This document shows positions 34,628 to 46,058 of a stretch of DNA of 64,000 nucleotides, piece after piece. The translations under genes and the position numbers were made by a program. Each line of letters starts with the position of its first letter. The first letter of the stretch is position 1. This stretch comes from Rutpela maculata (lineage: Eukaryota > Arthropoda > Insecta > Coleoptera > Cerambycidae): positions 173,457,984-173,521,983 of the forward strand of contig OW386285.2 of assembly GCA_936432065.2 (NCBI GenBank), given 5' to 3'. Below the pieces are notes generated by a model that was not told the DNA's origin, ran no database searches, and saw only the letters and a list, made by a program, of their open reading frames with translations.

Positions 34628-34926
34628 TTATATGTGCCTATTTCTTTGTTTATTTATTTATTTGTTCGTTTACCTACTTCTTTATTTATGTATTATTTCT
34701 GCATGTACTGTCTTAATATTCTACACTAAGTACCTTACATTTTTTTGTACACTTACTTAAGTGCATTATTTTTATTTTCAATGTATTGCAAGGGTTAAGT
34801 GGTAGAGCACACTTGTTGTGAACTTCCCCTTGAGATTTCCAGAAATTTATTTTATATTTGTTATTTTACTCTTATGTACAATATTACCTGAAATAAAGGC
34901 ATTTATTATTATTATTATTATTAAAA

Positions 34927-35690
34927 AGATTAAGTCATTATATACCGAAGCATTTGATTAGAGCTACATATTTCTCACTAGTTCACTGCCACTTGAACTA
35001 TCTTGCCGTAGTCTGGTATCCAACATACTTCAAGATTTTGAAACCTCTTAAAGTGCTACAAAATAAAGCAATAAAAAATATTTATTCCCTCAACATCAGA
35101 TATCCTACAGCTCAATTATATAGCAATTTCAATATAATGTCCCTAGAAAACATGTACAAGTATCAAATATGCTCTCACATCCATCTAGTATTGCTTAAAA
35201 ATAAACATTCTACTATGGTGTTTAATATAAGAGACCAAGTGCATCACAGCGACATTGATATACCAAGGGTGTCATCGACAAGGGCAATGAATTCCATATA
35301 CACCAAAGGTTCTTCAATGTATAATATGCTACCGTGTTCAATAAAAAATATAAAAAATGTAAACTCGTTTAAGATAATACTGAAAAGGCATATATTGCAG
35401 GTTAGCAACAACAATAACTATAATTGTTTGTGATAGAGAATTTAGTGACATATAGGTATCTGCTTTCTGTTTGTGGTTCTTTTAATTGTAACTCAAATTT
35501 TAATCTGTTTAGGCAAAACTAAAACTTAATGTTTATTGTTTATATTACCTGTTTTTGTTATATTTTGTAATTTTTTTAAATGTAATTCTGACACTTCCTA
35601 ATTGAAAAATTGGAAATTTCATAAATTTTAGTTTTAATAAATTTTTGTAATGTAATTCTGACACTTCTTAATTTAAAACAGTTTACTCTT
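34927..35690 (+). pseudogene. LINE 3' part, downstream of the nested LINE
   Basis: Continues the LINE at 29905-30788 with RLSHYIPKHLIRATYFSLVH, KVLQNKAIKNIYSLN and MYNMLPCSIKNIKNVNSFK, to the stop at 35431. The 3' UTR contains a direct repeat of tgtaattctgacacttc at about 35580 and 35650, probably the tail repeat of this family. Confidence 0.82.
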
Positions 35691-36437
35691 ATATAGACAA
35701 GTTCCTCCGTACATCTGGCATTTTTCATGATCTCCGTAAAGCATTTGCACAGTGCGTCACGATCTGTTACTGCGGAAGTTAGAAATATTGGGATTTCGTG
35801 CATATATAAGCTTATGGAAAATTACTTAAAAAATAGGCTTAAAAGGGTAACTGTAGTAAATCAATGAGCGAACTGCGGTCTGTGGAATTTGGAGTCCCAC
35901 AAGGTATGGTTATGGGCCCAATCCTTTTTCTAATTTACATCAATGATTTACTCAGTTACAATACAACAAATAAATGTATATCTTGTGCCGATGTCCAAAA
36001 TAATAAACACCCTAAAAAAAAAAAAATTTTTGGTTAGATGTCAATTTACTGACTCTAAACTGGGAAGCTTCCATTTTGTGTGAACTCTCTTACTAAACCA
36101 CCATTTAATATTATAACACTACACAATGAAGGATGTGACAAAAGTAATATAACATGTGACTGAAAATAAAATATATATAACAGAAGAGTTAAAGTATCTA
36201 GGCATAATTTTAGATACCCACTTACGTTTTGATAAACATGTACAATACATCGCTCCTAAGCTACGGGAAGCAATATTTATACTAAGAAAACTGAAAGGGT
36301 TTACTAGCAAAGAAAACTTAAAAATGATATATTATGCATTGTTTCATTCAGTGTTGCAGTATGGAAGTATAGTATGGCGTACAAGTTATGAGACTACAAT
36401 AAACTTGTTAGAAATTCTACAAAAAAAAAAACATTAA
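35691..36437 (+). pseudogene. LINE reverse transcriptase fragment
   Basis: Heavily broken. Recognisable pieces are HDLRKAF, GVPQGMVMGPILFLIYINDL and, after about 150 bp without coding sense, YLGIILDTHLRFDKHVQYIA and KMIYYALFHSVLQYGSIVW. The YADD block has decayed to CADV. Ends near 36437 in an A-run. Confidence 0.8.
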
Positions 36438-37445
36438 CCCTTTCGGGGCGAGCCAAGGAATGATACTCCTGTTTGTGCCGGCCGAGCTCAGGAAAATGCG
36501 CACCTTTTAGTCCATGTAAAACGCGGCGTTTGACGCTCGGAATGCCCCCCTCATCGGGACCACTTGTATTTCATGTTTTTTGGGTCGCTGATCACGAAAA
36601 TCGGGGTCCCGCGGCTCTAAAAATAGTTCGTCACCCTTAAAAATGCCAAAAACCACCCCTTTTGTGTTTTTTTTTCGCAGTAATGTGAATAATACTGTAA
36701 AAAATGTTATGAATGTGCTAATTGTAATGATATTTTGCCAGTTTAGTATGTTCTCCTAAAATAAAGGTAAATTTTAACCTAAAATTGTCGTAAAATGAAA
36801 AAATGATGGAATTTTTTTTCACTTTTTGATTTGAGTTTAGATGAATTGTACAATGGAGAAATTTTTTTTCTAACTCTTCAGGGTGAAAACTACCCCTATA
36901 TCGCTTTTAAATTGAGGATAATTTAAATGATCATTATTTTAAATATAATGGGCATTGGCTTTGAGCATTATAATAAATATTTCCTTAATTAATAATCAAA
37001 TCAAGTATTTTACAAAATTATTTTTCAATACAATAATCTACCGGGAAACAATTCATTAATTGTAGCACTAATAAATACCAACTCGCATCTAAAAAATCAT
37101 AGTGATATTGAATAAAAATAAATGCCTTTACACTTAAATATAATTAATCTACAATAATTAAACTAACATTATGTTAGTTACATGAAAAAAATTAATGCAT
37201 ACTAAGAAGAAAAAAATTAGCATTATTTTAAATAAAATTACATTAAACTTATTACTTTCATAATATTTTAATTTCACTCTCCTTAATATATTCTGTGTGT
37301 TCTGAGCTAAAACTTTTATGAGCAACTGAAATATTATTTTAGCCCCAAAAATAATAAACGCGCATTAGAAAAGGTAAAATGCGCACTATAAGGTCTAAGC
37401 TTTTCAAATCGTGGGATGTGGGACATGTTACGTGTTACAGCTCGG
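36438..37445. other. Unannotated intron DNA
   Basis: The first 220 bp (36438-36660) are GC-rich against the surroundings and begin TTAACCCTTTCGGGG. The rest is AT-rich. No gene found. Confidence 0.45.
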
Positions 37446-37985
37446 TTAGCGTTAGCTACTGTATCTGCTTTCGCGTGCCTCCAAGAGATTGTTGGTTAGG
37501 TTTGTTTTAGTTGTTGTTAGTTGTTATTTATTTATTATGTTCGAATTTTATTTAGTTGATATTGTATTATTCATATTTTGTTTTTTACTCACACTTGTTT
37601 GTTAGCCACTGTATTTGCTTTCACGCTCTTCCAAGAGTTTGTTGGTTAGGTTTGTTTTAATTGTTGTTAGTTGTTATTTATTTATTATGTTCGAATTTTA
37701 TCTGGTTGATATTGTATTATTCTTATTTTGTTTTTTACTCATACTTGTTTGTTAGCCACTGTATTTGCTTTCACGCGCTTCCAAGAGATTGTTGGTTAGG
37801 TTTGTTTTAGTTGTTGTTAGTTGTTATTTATTTATTATGTTCGAATTTTATTTAGTTGACATTGTAGTATTCATATTTTATTTTTTACTCATACTTTGTT
37901 AGCCACTGTACTTGCCTTCGCACACTTTCCAGAGATTGTTGGTTAGGTTCGATTTAGTTGTTGTTAGTTGTTATTTATTTAAGAT
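37446..37985. repeat. 150-bp tandem repeat, about 3.6 copies
   Basis: gttggttagg recurs at 37491, 37641, 37791 and 37938 (periods 150, 150, 147). Each unit runs from ttagccactgtatttgc through gttgttagttgttatttatt to gttttttactcatact. The copies differ at a few positions only. Confidence 0.92.
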
Positions 37986-38297
37986 AGTGAAACAATTGAA
38001 ATACTTACTATACTCGATCTCAAATAAGAATGCAGTGTACGTAAAGATAGGAAACCTGAATCCTTGTCTCTGATTGGTAAATTTATAAGCCAAGTTCACA
38101 TAGGAAAAAATTAGTAAATAAGAACAGATTTCTTGCCAGGTCCGGAAAATACATTATAAGTAATATTGAAATGAAATATTTTATTAAGAATATTTTTATA
38201 CAACTTTGTTTCCTTACAGGGTGTCCCAATTTTCACAGTAACACCTTCGTATCTAAAATTGCATAGATATACGCAATTTAATTCATTCCATAGAAGT

Positions 38298-38862
38298 GTG
38301 AATTTGGGGGAGTTGAAAACGGGGTAAATTTTCAGATGAATCGTTTTAAGGACTTTTTTATAAAAAAATATTACCACATAGATCATCCCTTAAAACCCCA
38401 TTGTGGCAAATTTTGTTGAAATAACAAAATATTTAAGAAAAAACTGAATAATTATTTAAACAACAAATAATGACAGAAAGAAACTACAAGGCCTTAAGCT
38501 TTCATTACTGTCAAGTTAAAAATTTTGTTTACGGTGATTTAAAACAAATAAACTGGAAAGGGCCCATGTAAAAGGACAGAACTTTTTGGCGAGTACCATG
38601 ATATTTTTGATTATTACTTCAAATTTGTAGCAAGAATGTAAAATAACTTTGTTTCTAACTTCACTTCGAATCGAGTTAAAGGTCATTAATCCTTGATAAA
38701 ACGTCATATTTGCCTGTTTATAACTCTAAAACCATTCGAGATATTTTAACAAAATTTGGCACGATGGGGTTTTAAAGGATGATCTATAATATGGTGGCAA
38801 AATTTTTCTTATAAAACGATTCCTAATTTACCTGAAAATTGACCCAATTTGATTTATTAATA
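38298..38862. repeat. Fold-back repeat with about 120-bp arms
   Basis: Left arm 38298-38418 and the reverse complement of 38742-38862 share aaatcgttttat…, gatcatcctttaaaacccca and gccaaattttgtt in order. About 320 bp lie between. No frame inside. Confidence 0.7.
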
Positions 38863-38879
38863 ATTGAGCTTGAGAATTA

Positions 38880-40030
38880 GGACTCGTATAAAGGAAAGTG
38901 CAACAATGTTTCTTTGTTATTTTTTTGTCCTGTGAATCGTTTGAGGTACTTCTTGATGAGCCAAGAACTTGGAATTTGGCATGTAGAAAATTTCGAAATT
39001 TTCGAAATTTAAAATGGCGTCTCTATTATAGCGGCCATTCTATAATATATAGAAGGCAATATCTACAAAATGAGGCATATATTGTGAAAACAATAAAAGA
39101 TACATATATGCCACCACTCACTTTTTTTAGTAAAATTTTATTCTCTACAACGTAGTTCCTATAGTTTTTTCACATTTTTTACCATTTTGGCAGCATTTTC
39201 ATTTTAATGCGAGTATTGCGTTCTATATAAATATAAATTAGGCGTCAGATTGGAGCCGCCACTTCAAATTTTACAAGTTTTGGAATTTTCTAGGGGTCGG
39301 GAAGATACTCCTTACCTTCATGCCAAATTTAAATTATCTAGCTCATTGACAAGTACTCAAAAAATTCACCGTACAGGTAAATATAGGTAAAAATAGTTAA
39401 AAGGCGATATAATGGCTATATCTGTTTGTTTCGACATTTTCAGACATGCTAAGAACTTGAAACTTTGCAAGTAGAGAGACTAAACTCGAACCCTCAAGAA
39501 AAGTAATTGGGAAATTGGTAAATTCAAAATGGCGACCCCAATATGGTGGCCTAAAGTTTAGTCAACTTTTTTCGGAACTTCAAACTTGGATAGTTTAGAT
39601 CGCCATTGTTTGAATAGTTTAATTCATATTATTTGCAATATTTTTATATTTTTCACCATAAAGGGGTGAAAAAGTTTTTTAGTGTTTTTTTCGATGGAAG
39701 TTTCTCAGAAATTATAAGCAAATTACTTATTTTCTAAGCGTTAGTTCAGTTCAGTTAATTTGTGTTCCTTAGCAATAAATCTCTGAAATGAATGTATTTG
39801 TAGTTTCATTTATTATAAAAGCAATAAAAAAACGAAAACTTGTTTGTAGTATCAGTACAAGACTCGGTATTAACGAGAAACGTATCAGTACGGCATGCGA
39901 CCTGTAAATTAGAATCTTGCGACGGTCACGTACGGCACCTTTATATTTAATATGTATCATGTGCGCCGTACCTACATGAGGAAAAATAAAAAAATTATTA
40001 TTTTCTATACAACACAAAAACTTGCACAAT
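38880..40030. other. Intron DNA with a diverged internal duplication
   Basis: Segments at about 38950-39045 and 39450-39550 share the pattern aagaacttg-aa-tttg, then gtaga, then aaaatggcg and a Ntggcc block. This looks like a decayed repeat with a spacing of about 500 bp. No gene; the short open frames have no family resemblance. Confidence 0.4.
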
Positions 40031-40031
40031 T

Positions 40032-41113
40032 ACTTCCACATCCAGTGGAAGTATAGTAATGGCAAAAATTAAAAAAAAAATTTATTGTTCAAATAGGCTT
40101 AGAATGTCATGAAACGTCGAGATTTTAAGTTTGAGCGAAAAAAAAATTTCTGTTTAACCTTTTTGTTCGCATGTTTACTCTGGAACCGTTTAAGATATTG
40201 ACTTGAAATTTGGTAGAGTACAACCGCACCGTAATTACGATTTCTTTCTAACCGTAACCGAAACCAAAATGAGAGATTCTGGAAAACCGAAACCGTAAGC
40301 GAAAACCGGATTGGCGCTGCTTTGAAAACTGAAAACCAAATTAATGCTGCTCTGAAAACCGAAAACCGAAAATGGTGTACGTTAGGTAACCGTAACCGAA
40401 ACCGAGCCAAAATAAATTTTGTTTTTGGTCCCTGCAAGCATTAATTTAATTTTAACTGAAACCCTAACAGAAAACCGTAATTACGAATTTTTTCCTAACC
40501 GTAACCAAAACTGAAAACCGGAATGTGCGATTCTGGAAAACCGAAAACCGAATTGATGCTGCTTTGAAAACCGAAACCAAAACCGAAAACCAAATTAACG
40601 CTGCTCTGAAAACCGTAACCGAGACCGAACCGAAATAAATTTCGGTTTCAGTCCCTGGTACACATATGTACTTTAACAATATCTAGAACTGGATTATATT
40701 TTCATCTTGTTCCGTCGAAGGGTTGGGGGGTAAATAGGTAAATCAAGCAGGTGAGAGTCCATAAAATTGGTATTTAGTATATACAAGAGAAGCTAAGGTC
40801 TCAAAAAAATTTTTGGCATTAGTCACCCTTATTACCACCCCCACCACATTATTAAAGGGGATGAAAAAAAATTGTGATGTAGTATATGTACGAGAACCAG
40901 AAACCTCAAAATATATTTTTACTTCATCCACCCCCACCCCACTACCGATGTGAGGTTATCGTTTTATGGGTTTTTGGGGTAGAGGATTTCATATATTATA
41001 TTATTAAAGTTCCTTAAACGATTATTTCTACATACAAAATTTTTTCGTTGTGAGTGACTTAGTAGAGAATTTTGATGTGGAAGTAGTGATTCCTTGGGCA
41101 GCAGTTTTTTCTA
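40032..41113 (-). mobile_element. Helentron-like element, copy 2, with nested insertion
   Basis: 3' hairpin ACTTCCACATCCAGTGGAAGT at 40032-40052 (minus orientation). The 5' end lies at about 41065-41113, with CTGGATGTGGAAGT mutated to ttttgatgtggaagt, then agtgattccttgggcagcag. It is interrupted at 40216-40655 by an AACCG-rich insertion. Confidence 0.65.
40216..40655. mobile_element. 440-bp AACCG-rich insertion, internally duplicated
   Basis: Flanked by TGGTA at 40211-40215 and 40656-40660. Removing it restores the sequence seen in the Helentron-like copy at 61748 (aatttggtacacatatg). The insert is two diverged units, each starting ccgtaattacga and ending accgaaataaatttcggttt…gtccctg or a variant. 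No frame conserved. Superfamily unknown. Confidence 0.7.
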
Positions 41114-41380
41114 TAAATATACAAATAAATTGGCTAAGATCCATTAATGAAACCTAAGTAGAAACAACATGTCTGAATAAAAATGTATACTAATGTAAAA
41201 TACCAATAACTGTTGGTAAATAAGTTTGATTTGAGTGAGACTTTCTAAAAAAAAAAAAAAAAAATATTTTTTTGTCTTGTAATAGAGCATAGCCTGTCAG
41301 TAGGTATTATGGTCTAATGTAATGCACTCATCAATAAACGTGAGAAACTGAAATGGGTCACGCGCTGGTAGCTTGCTACC
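41114..41380. other. Spacer
   Basis: Includes an A-run of 18 near 41250. Nothing else recognised. Confidence 0.4.
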
Positions 41381-41590
41381 TTAAGCCCGGGTCAGACTAG
41401 GCTGGTTGCTAGCCGCTGGCTGCTATTTGCTGGTAGTAGCACTAGCAAGCAGCGGCTGGCAATGTGGTCACATTGCGCTGCTATCAGCGGCTTAAAGTAG
41501 CAGCTATGTTCTCAGTTATCAACATGTCGTCTGTGGGTCCACGCAAAGAATATTGGAGATTATTGTTAAGGATAGCAGTGAGGGAACTTA

Positions 41591-41968
41591 GTAATAATAA
41601 TAATAATAATAGTATTTATTTTCACAGACTTTACAAAAAAGTATAGAAATATTGTCACACGATTAAACGGTAATATATCATTAATACGGTATGTTAAAAA
41701 AAGAGAAAAGGAAATAAAATTTACATAACAGTTTAAAAATTCTTGAACAATTAAAATGTATAGGTACTTAAAAGTAAATGGTTATAAGATTAAAAGGATT
41801 AAAAGATTAAAAGGATTAAAAGACAGAGCTCATATACTCATTTATAGAATAAAAACTATTATCAACTAAAATAGATCTTACTTTTTGTTTAAAAGATTTA
41901 ATACTGCTTATCGCCTTTATTTCTGTGGGGAGTTTATTGTACAATTTGATAGTTCGAAAGTACTTAAA
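41591..41968 (-). mobile_element. LINE 3' end inserted in the Harbinger-like element
   Basis: (ATT)n tail at 41591-41612 on the minus strand, a 3' UTR, then a C-terminal ORF2 piece reading FRTIKLYNKLPTEIKAISS, typical of LINE ORF2 ends. The tail type matches the 4.1-kb LINE at 30789. Strongly 5' truncated. Confidence 0.75.
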
Positions 41969-42262
41969 CGCAAACAGAGATGATGGTGGATTAGACCATG
42001 GATAAGAGGAAGAAAAGAGTTAGGAGCATCTGCAAGACTTTTTATCTTCTTTTTTAAGGATTCCAACGTTGCACTTAGTCCAGCAACTTTTAAATCCTCT
42101 AATAACTTAGAATATGATGCATCCTTTACATTTCTCTTTAAATAATTCTCACATGAGACATCCCACAAACAGAGATACTTTTGAAACATATTCAGAAATT
42201 GCATGTATAATTTCTTTTCCCGACCACTTTAGCTCTGCCATCTTCATACATGCATTAACAGA
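41969..42262 (-). pseudogene. MADF-domain protein fragment
   Basis: From about 42247 the minus strand reads MAELKWSGKEIIHAISEYV. After a frameshift near 42190 it continues as KYLCLWDVSCENYLKRNVKD and LLEDLKVAGLSATLESLKKK. The LWDV and helix pattern is the MADF (Myb/SANT-like) DNA-binding domain, which accompanies transposases in PIF/Harbinger elements and helps them bind their ends. The frame is cut at 41968 by a LINE end. Confidence 0.72.
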
Positions 42263-42540
42263 GAACAAAATAATTTCACATCACCACGTGATAACTACTT
42301 GCTTTTAGTGCGCTGTACTGGTCAGACTAGGCTAGTGGGTGGTGGCAGCAAAGACGAAAGGATCACGTGATCGGCTAGTTGCTGGTAAAAGTTAAACGTG
42401 TCCAACTTTAGTAGCAGCTGGTAAATATTAGCCGACTAACGAAACCAGCGGCTATTTCTGTGTTCACACTATGCTGCTTGATGGCTGCTAACTAGCGGCT
42501 AGTAAACAGCCTAGTCTGACCCGGGCTTTAGTAACTGTTC

Positions 42541-42672
42541 CATTTTCTTTATTTAGGTATAACATTTTTTGTAAATATAATAAGTAAATTTTAATTCTAT
42601 CCTCCTGTACCTTATCTTAAAAATTTGTAATTTTTGTAAATCTAAATAAAGTTTCTTTCATTCATTCATTCA
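42541..42672 (+). mobile_element. LINE 3' end with (CATT)n tail
   Basis: Non-coding 3' UTR ending aataaagtttctttcattcattcattcatt. This is a polyadenylation-like signal followed by a tetranucleotide tail, as in several non-LTR families. Coding part absent. Confidence 0.5.
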
Positions 42673-42960
42673 TTATTTAGATCATCATAGATGTAAATGC
42701 ATAAATCAGCTATTGCCGTGGATGTTGATTTATTTTGTCTGAAGTCATTTTGTGATTGAGATATTAGGTTGTTACTTTCAAGAAAATTGTTCAGTCTTAT
42801 ATTGAATGACATTTTGAACACATATTTCTGTAATTTCTGTAGTTGGAAGGACCAGTTATTGGCCCCTTATTTTTATAAATTGGTATTGATTTTGAATATA
42901 TCAGGATATTTAGCAGTAGTAAACGATTCATTAATGATATATGTTATAGTACAGTAAACT
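42673..42960 (-). pseudogene. LINE RT finger fragment
   Basis: Minus strand reads ESFTTAKYPDIFKI, then, with frameshifts, RLNNFLESNNLISQSQNDF and KSTSTAIADLCIYIYDDL, the region before the RT palm. Truncated on both sides. Confidence 0.65.
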
Positions 42961-43139
42961 AAGGAAATGGCAGGGAAAATTTTGGAGAGTTTGGGATTTT
43001 TGGACCCTTTATGTAAAAACATGGGCTGATCACGAAAACAATACTAAAAAAATTCCAAACATGTCGCATGTTCTTATATATAATTTTTTTTAGCAAAAAA
43101 TGCAAATATATATGTAAATTTTTTATTTAAGTAGGAAGA

Positions 43140-43965
43140 AACCCCAATATACAAACATTACATAAATAGTTATACACATACTTACAAAAAAAGATTTAAC
43201 ATTTACACACTAATTATATTTATGAGTTTAAATATAAATGTAAATAACAGTATTATTACAGTTAAATGAACATTGAAAATTAAAATTTGTTTAATAATAT
43301 TTGAACATTAATTTACATTTCTGTATTTATGTACGAAATAATTTTTTGTTTAAAACTGTTCAAGCTGTTACAATTTTTAATATTCTCAGGTAATTTATTA
43401 AATTCATTCAAGTCCCTAAAAAATAATGATTTCATCGTTCATCAGTTCTATTTATGTGGAAATTATTTCTTATTCTTGGATGATGTTGATGTATAAAATT
43501 ATTCCTTTTTGTGAAATCACCAAAGTAATTTGGTAACATATTTTTAGAAAGTTTAAAAATAAAAGTCATGCACATGTAAAATATCCTTTGCTCAACAGAG
43601 CACCAGTGTAAAGTTTGGAGCATCCAAGAAAAGATGTATATCTGTTACATTTCAAAATTATCCTCATGCCTCTTTTGCAAAGATTGAAGTTGATTTTTAT
43701 CCAATAGGTACAGAATTGTGGAACAATAATCAACATGTGGTTGAATAATTGTTCTATAAACTGTAATTCTTGTGTACATTGAAAGAGATGAGGAAACTCT
43801 CGAAAAAAAGAACAGTTTTTTTGAGATTTTCTTTTTGATATATTCAGTGATTTTTGAATTTTAAAGTATTGTCAATTATGACTCCTAAGTATTTAATCTC
43901 TCTTACCCACTGGATTTCCTCATTATTAATTTTTAGTTGGAGTGTGTCTGTGTTAGGTACTTATA
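43140..43965 (-). pseudogene. LINE ORF2 C-terminal fragment
   Basis: Minus strand reads INNEEIQWVREIKYLGVIIDN near 43900. A broken middle part follows, then LQTLHWCSVEQRIFYMCMTFIF and FHINRTDER at 43432-43623. 3' UTR to about 43140. Several stops and shifts. Confidence 0.75.
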
Positions 43966-43980
43966 CGACGTATAATAAGT

Positions 43981-44632
43981 CGGTTAGCTCAAGTAGTATG
44001 GGTGCGCAGTAGGTTTCCCAGAGTATTATGGATGCGCATTGGCTTTCCTCGAATACTATCGGTGCGCAGTAGGTTACCTCGAGTAGTATAGATGAGCAGT
44101 AGGTTTCCTCGAGTATTTTGGATGCGCAGTGGCTTTTCTCGAGTACTATAGATGCGCAGTGAGTTACCTCAAGTAGTATGGATGCACAGTAGGTTCCCCG
44201 AGTATTATGGATGCTCAGTAAGTTACCTCGAGCAGTATGGAAGCGCAGTAGGTTTCCTCGAGTATTTCGAATGTGCAGTGGCTCTTCTCGAGTAATATAG
44301 TGCAGTAGGTTACCTCAAGTAGTAAGGATGCGCAGTGGGTTTCTCGAGTCAAATGGATGTGCAGTGGGTTACCTCAAGTAGTTTGGATGCGCAGTGGCTC
44401 TCCTCGAGTACAATGAATGCGCAGTAGGTCTCCCCGAGTATTATGGATGCACTGTGGCTTTCCTTGAGTACCATTGATATGCTGTAGGTTACCACGAGTA
44501 GTATGGATGCACAGTAGGTTTCCTCGAGTATTTTGGATGCACAGTGGGTTTACTCGAGTAAAATGGGTGTGCAGTGGGTTACTTCAAGTAGTATGAATGT
44601 GCAGTGATTTACCTCGAGCAGTAAGTTTCCTC
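43981..44632. repeat. 30-bp minisatellite, about 21 copies in 90-bp units
   Basis: Monomer approximates gcgcagtaggtttcctcgag plus tattatggat. Three variants recur mostly in fixed order: aggtttcc…tatt, ggctttcc…tact, aggttacc…tagt. This gives a 90-bp higher-order period. Most copies hold CTCGAG. Single units of 28 or 29 bp occur. Confidence 0.92.
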
Positions 44633-44726
44633 GAAGAAAGTGCTTGAAGTAGAAGCTTTACTTCTAACATGTAGTTCAAGGCATACAATAATTTTTTATC
44701 TTTGTCATGCCATTTTCTGCGTATTA

Positions 44727-44820
44727 CTTCCACATTATAATATTTTCGTTCTAAGAGACTTGGATAAGAAGTCTGGATGTGGAAGTAGTGACTCCTTAGG
44801 CAGCAGTTTTTTTTACAAAG
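44727..44820 (-). mobile_element. Helentron-like element, copy 3 (5' end only)
   Basis: Shows gtctggatgtggaagtagtg followed by actccttaggcagcag, the 5' terminal region of the family in minus orientation. The rest is missing, so this is a solo end. Confidence 0.6.
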
Positions 44821-44849
44821 TATTGCAAATTGACAAGGTTTCATAAAGT

Positions 44850-45005
44850 TGTTTCAGCTCCAGTGTAAACCACCTTTTCTGTTTATTTTTAACTTTTATT
44901 TTTTTATGGGTAAAGGAATTATCGTAGTGATACATGAATGTTGAGTAGAAACCTTGAAATTTATCATCAAAATTATTGGCATCGTCTGTTACATGTCAAA
45001 AGTAA
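44850..45005 (-). pseudogene. LINE ORF2 linker fragment
   Basis: Minus strand reads NNFDDKFQGFYSTFMYHYDN and KRWFTLELKQLYETLS, the endonuclease-to-RT linker of a non-LTR element. Nothing else of that element remains. Confidence 0.65.
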
Positions 45006-45387
45006 GCTTGCAGATTTAATTTCTAGATTTAAGTTATTGTCGCTAAAAGTAGGCATAAAGTATTACACGTTGGTGTAAAGAGGGTTGCAGCTCCTAAGGT
45101 CAAATTTTAACGCGCCACCGGGTAGACGCATTCGACGGAATTCTAGATCAGTTTAACTCAAATGGTTGTCCAGGCATGTTGCTAAAATTTCTCTCGTGAA
45201 TTTTTCTATTTAATTGCCTTTTATATGCTTTTCATTTAATGTAATTATGGGATCTTAGAAGTTCGCTAATTTGTGTGTGCATTTTTGGTTATTTTGGACA
45301 CCGCAGAATGTTCGTTTTGACGGATTTTTAAGAAATTGTTAGTAACATTTTTTTTTTAACACCTATGGAGCACGTGTGCCACTAACA
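45006..45387. other. Unannotated intron DNA
   Basis: No gene or repeat recognised. Confidence 0.4.
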
Positions 45388-45545
45388 TATTTTCTTGGTA
45401 TTGTAGAAAGCCATTTTGTCATAATCATATCCAAATGGTTTGATATTTTGGATCGCCGATTCAACGTATTTTCCTGGTATTGCAGAAAGCCATTTTATCG
45501 TAATTATATCCAAATGGTTTGATATTTTGGATCACCGATTCGAGC
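45388..45545. repeat. 79-bp tandem duplication
   Basis: Two copies (45388-45466, 45467-45545) of a unit starting tattttcytggtattg and ending atcrccgattc, with a few differences. Confidence 0.9.
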
Positions 45546-45593
45546 CGCTCTCCATTTTTCAGTAAGTTGGGTTTTGATTTTTTCTTTATATAT

Positions 45594-46047
45594 TGTCGCG
45601 TGTTTCCACCCTTAGGAAACCACCCTCGCAAATTCCGTGGGTTCCAAAAATTATAACGAGATGTCCACTAACACACTTTATTAAATATTTACTGGATACT
45701 TCACAATACTATTATTAATTTAAATACACTTTTACTGACTAAAATCACAATGTTTATCACTTTGTTTATCCTTGAAGTCTTAACCTCACTTTCTATACTT
45801 TTTGAACTTTCTGAACTACTCGCCGAGAATGCGGTTGGTCTTTTATACCTAAAAATGACAGATCTCGATTGTTCTGTGATGACGCCACCATTCTCTAGAG
45901 AATTCCAGATGTCACTTTGGAATCTTCTGGTAGGTTCTTTTTCGAGTAGGTGCAAATACACTACATTCATTCAGACATTCGATCTGTTGAAGTCTGCCTA
46001 CTTTTTAGTAACATAACCTTAAATTTTAAGGGGTGCAACATATTACA
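45594..46047 (-). repeat. 3' LTR of Gypsy B
   Basis: 454 bp. Lacks two bases (ag of aagagatg) present in the 5' LTR. Ends CGCGACA rather than CGTAACA as in copy A, a sub-family difference shared by both B LTRs. Confidence 0.93.
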
Positions 46048-46058
46048 CTGCCCCCTCC

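Larger units (their letters stand above)
30789..34919 (+). mobile_element. Nearly complete LINE, 4131 bp, with target duplication
   Basis: Inserted in another LINE; attaaaa is duplicated at 30782-30788 and 34920-34926. Removing the insert rejoins the outer reading frame as GKLK|RLSHYIPKHL. It has a 5' UTR (30789-30900), ORF1, a 226-bp spacer, ORF2, a 3' UTR with aataaagg and a (ATT)n tail. Only a few disabling changes are present, so it inserted recently compared with the other LINEs here. Confidence 0.9.
41384..42527 (-). mobile_element. PIF/Harbinger-like element with a MADF gene and a nested LINE end
   Basis: Terminal inverted repeats AGCCCGGGTCAGACTAGGC at both ends, flanked by TTA at 41381-41383 and 42528-42530. 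The 3-bp TTA duplication is typical of PIF/Harbinger. It carries a MADF-domain frame on the minus strand and no recognisable transposase. Subterminal regions are rich in gctggc/gccgct words. Confidence 0.8.

Noticed and set aside
36435..36660. piggyBac-like start TTAACCCTTTCGGGG
   Set aside because: No matching right end with TTAA was found; the word alone is too weak.
37446..44632. CRISPR-like arrays
   Set aside because: The tandem repeats lack unique spacers between identical repeats and the genome is eukaryotic.
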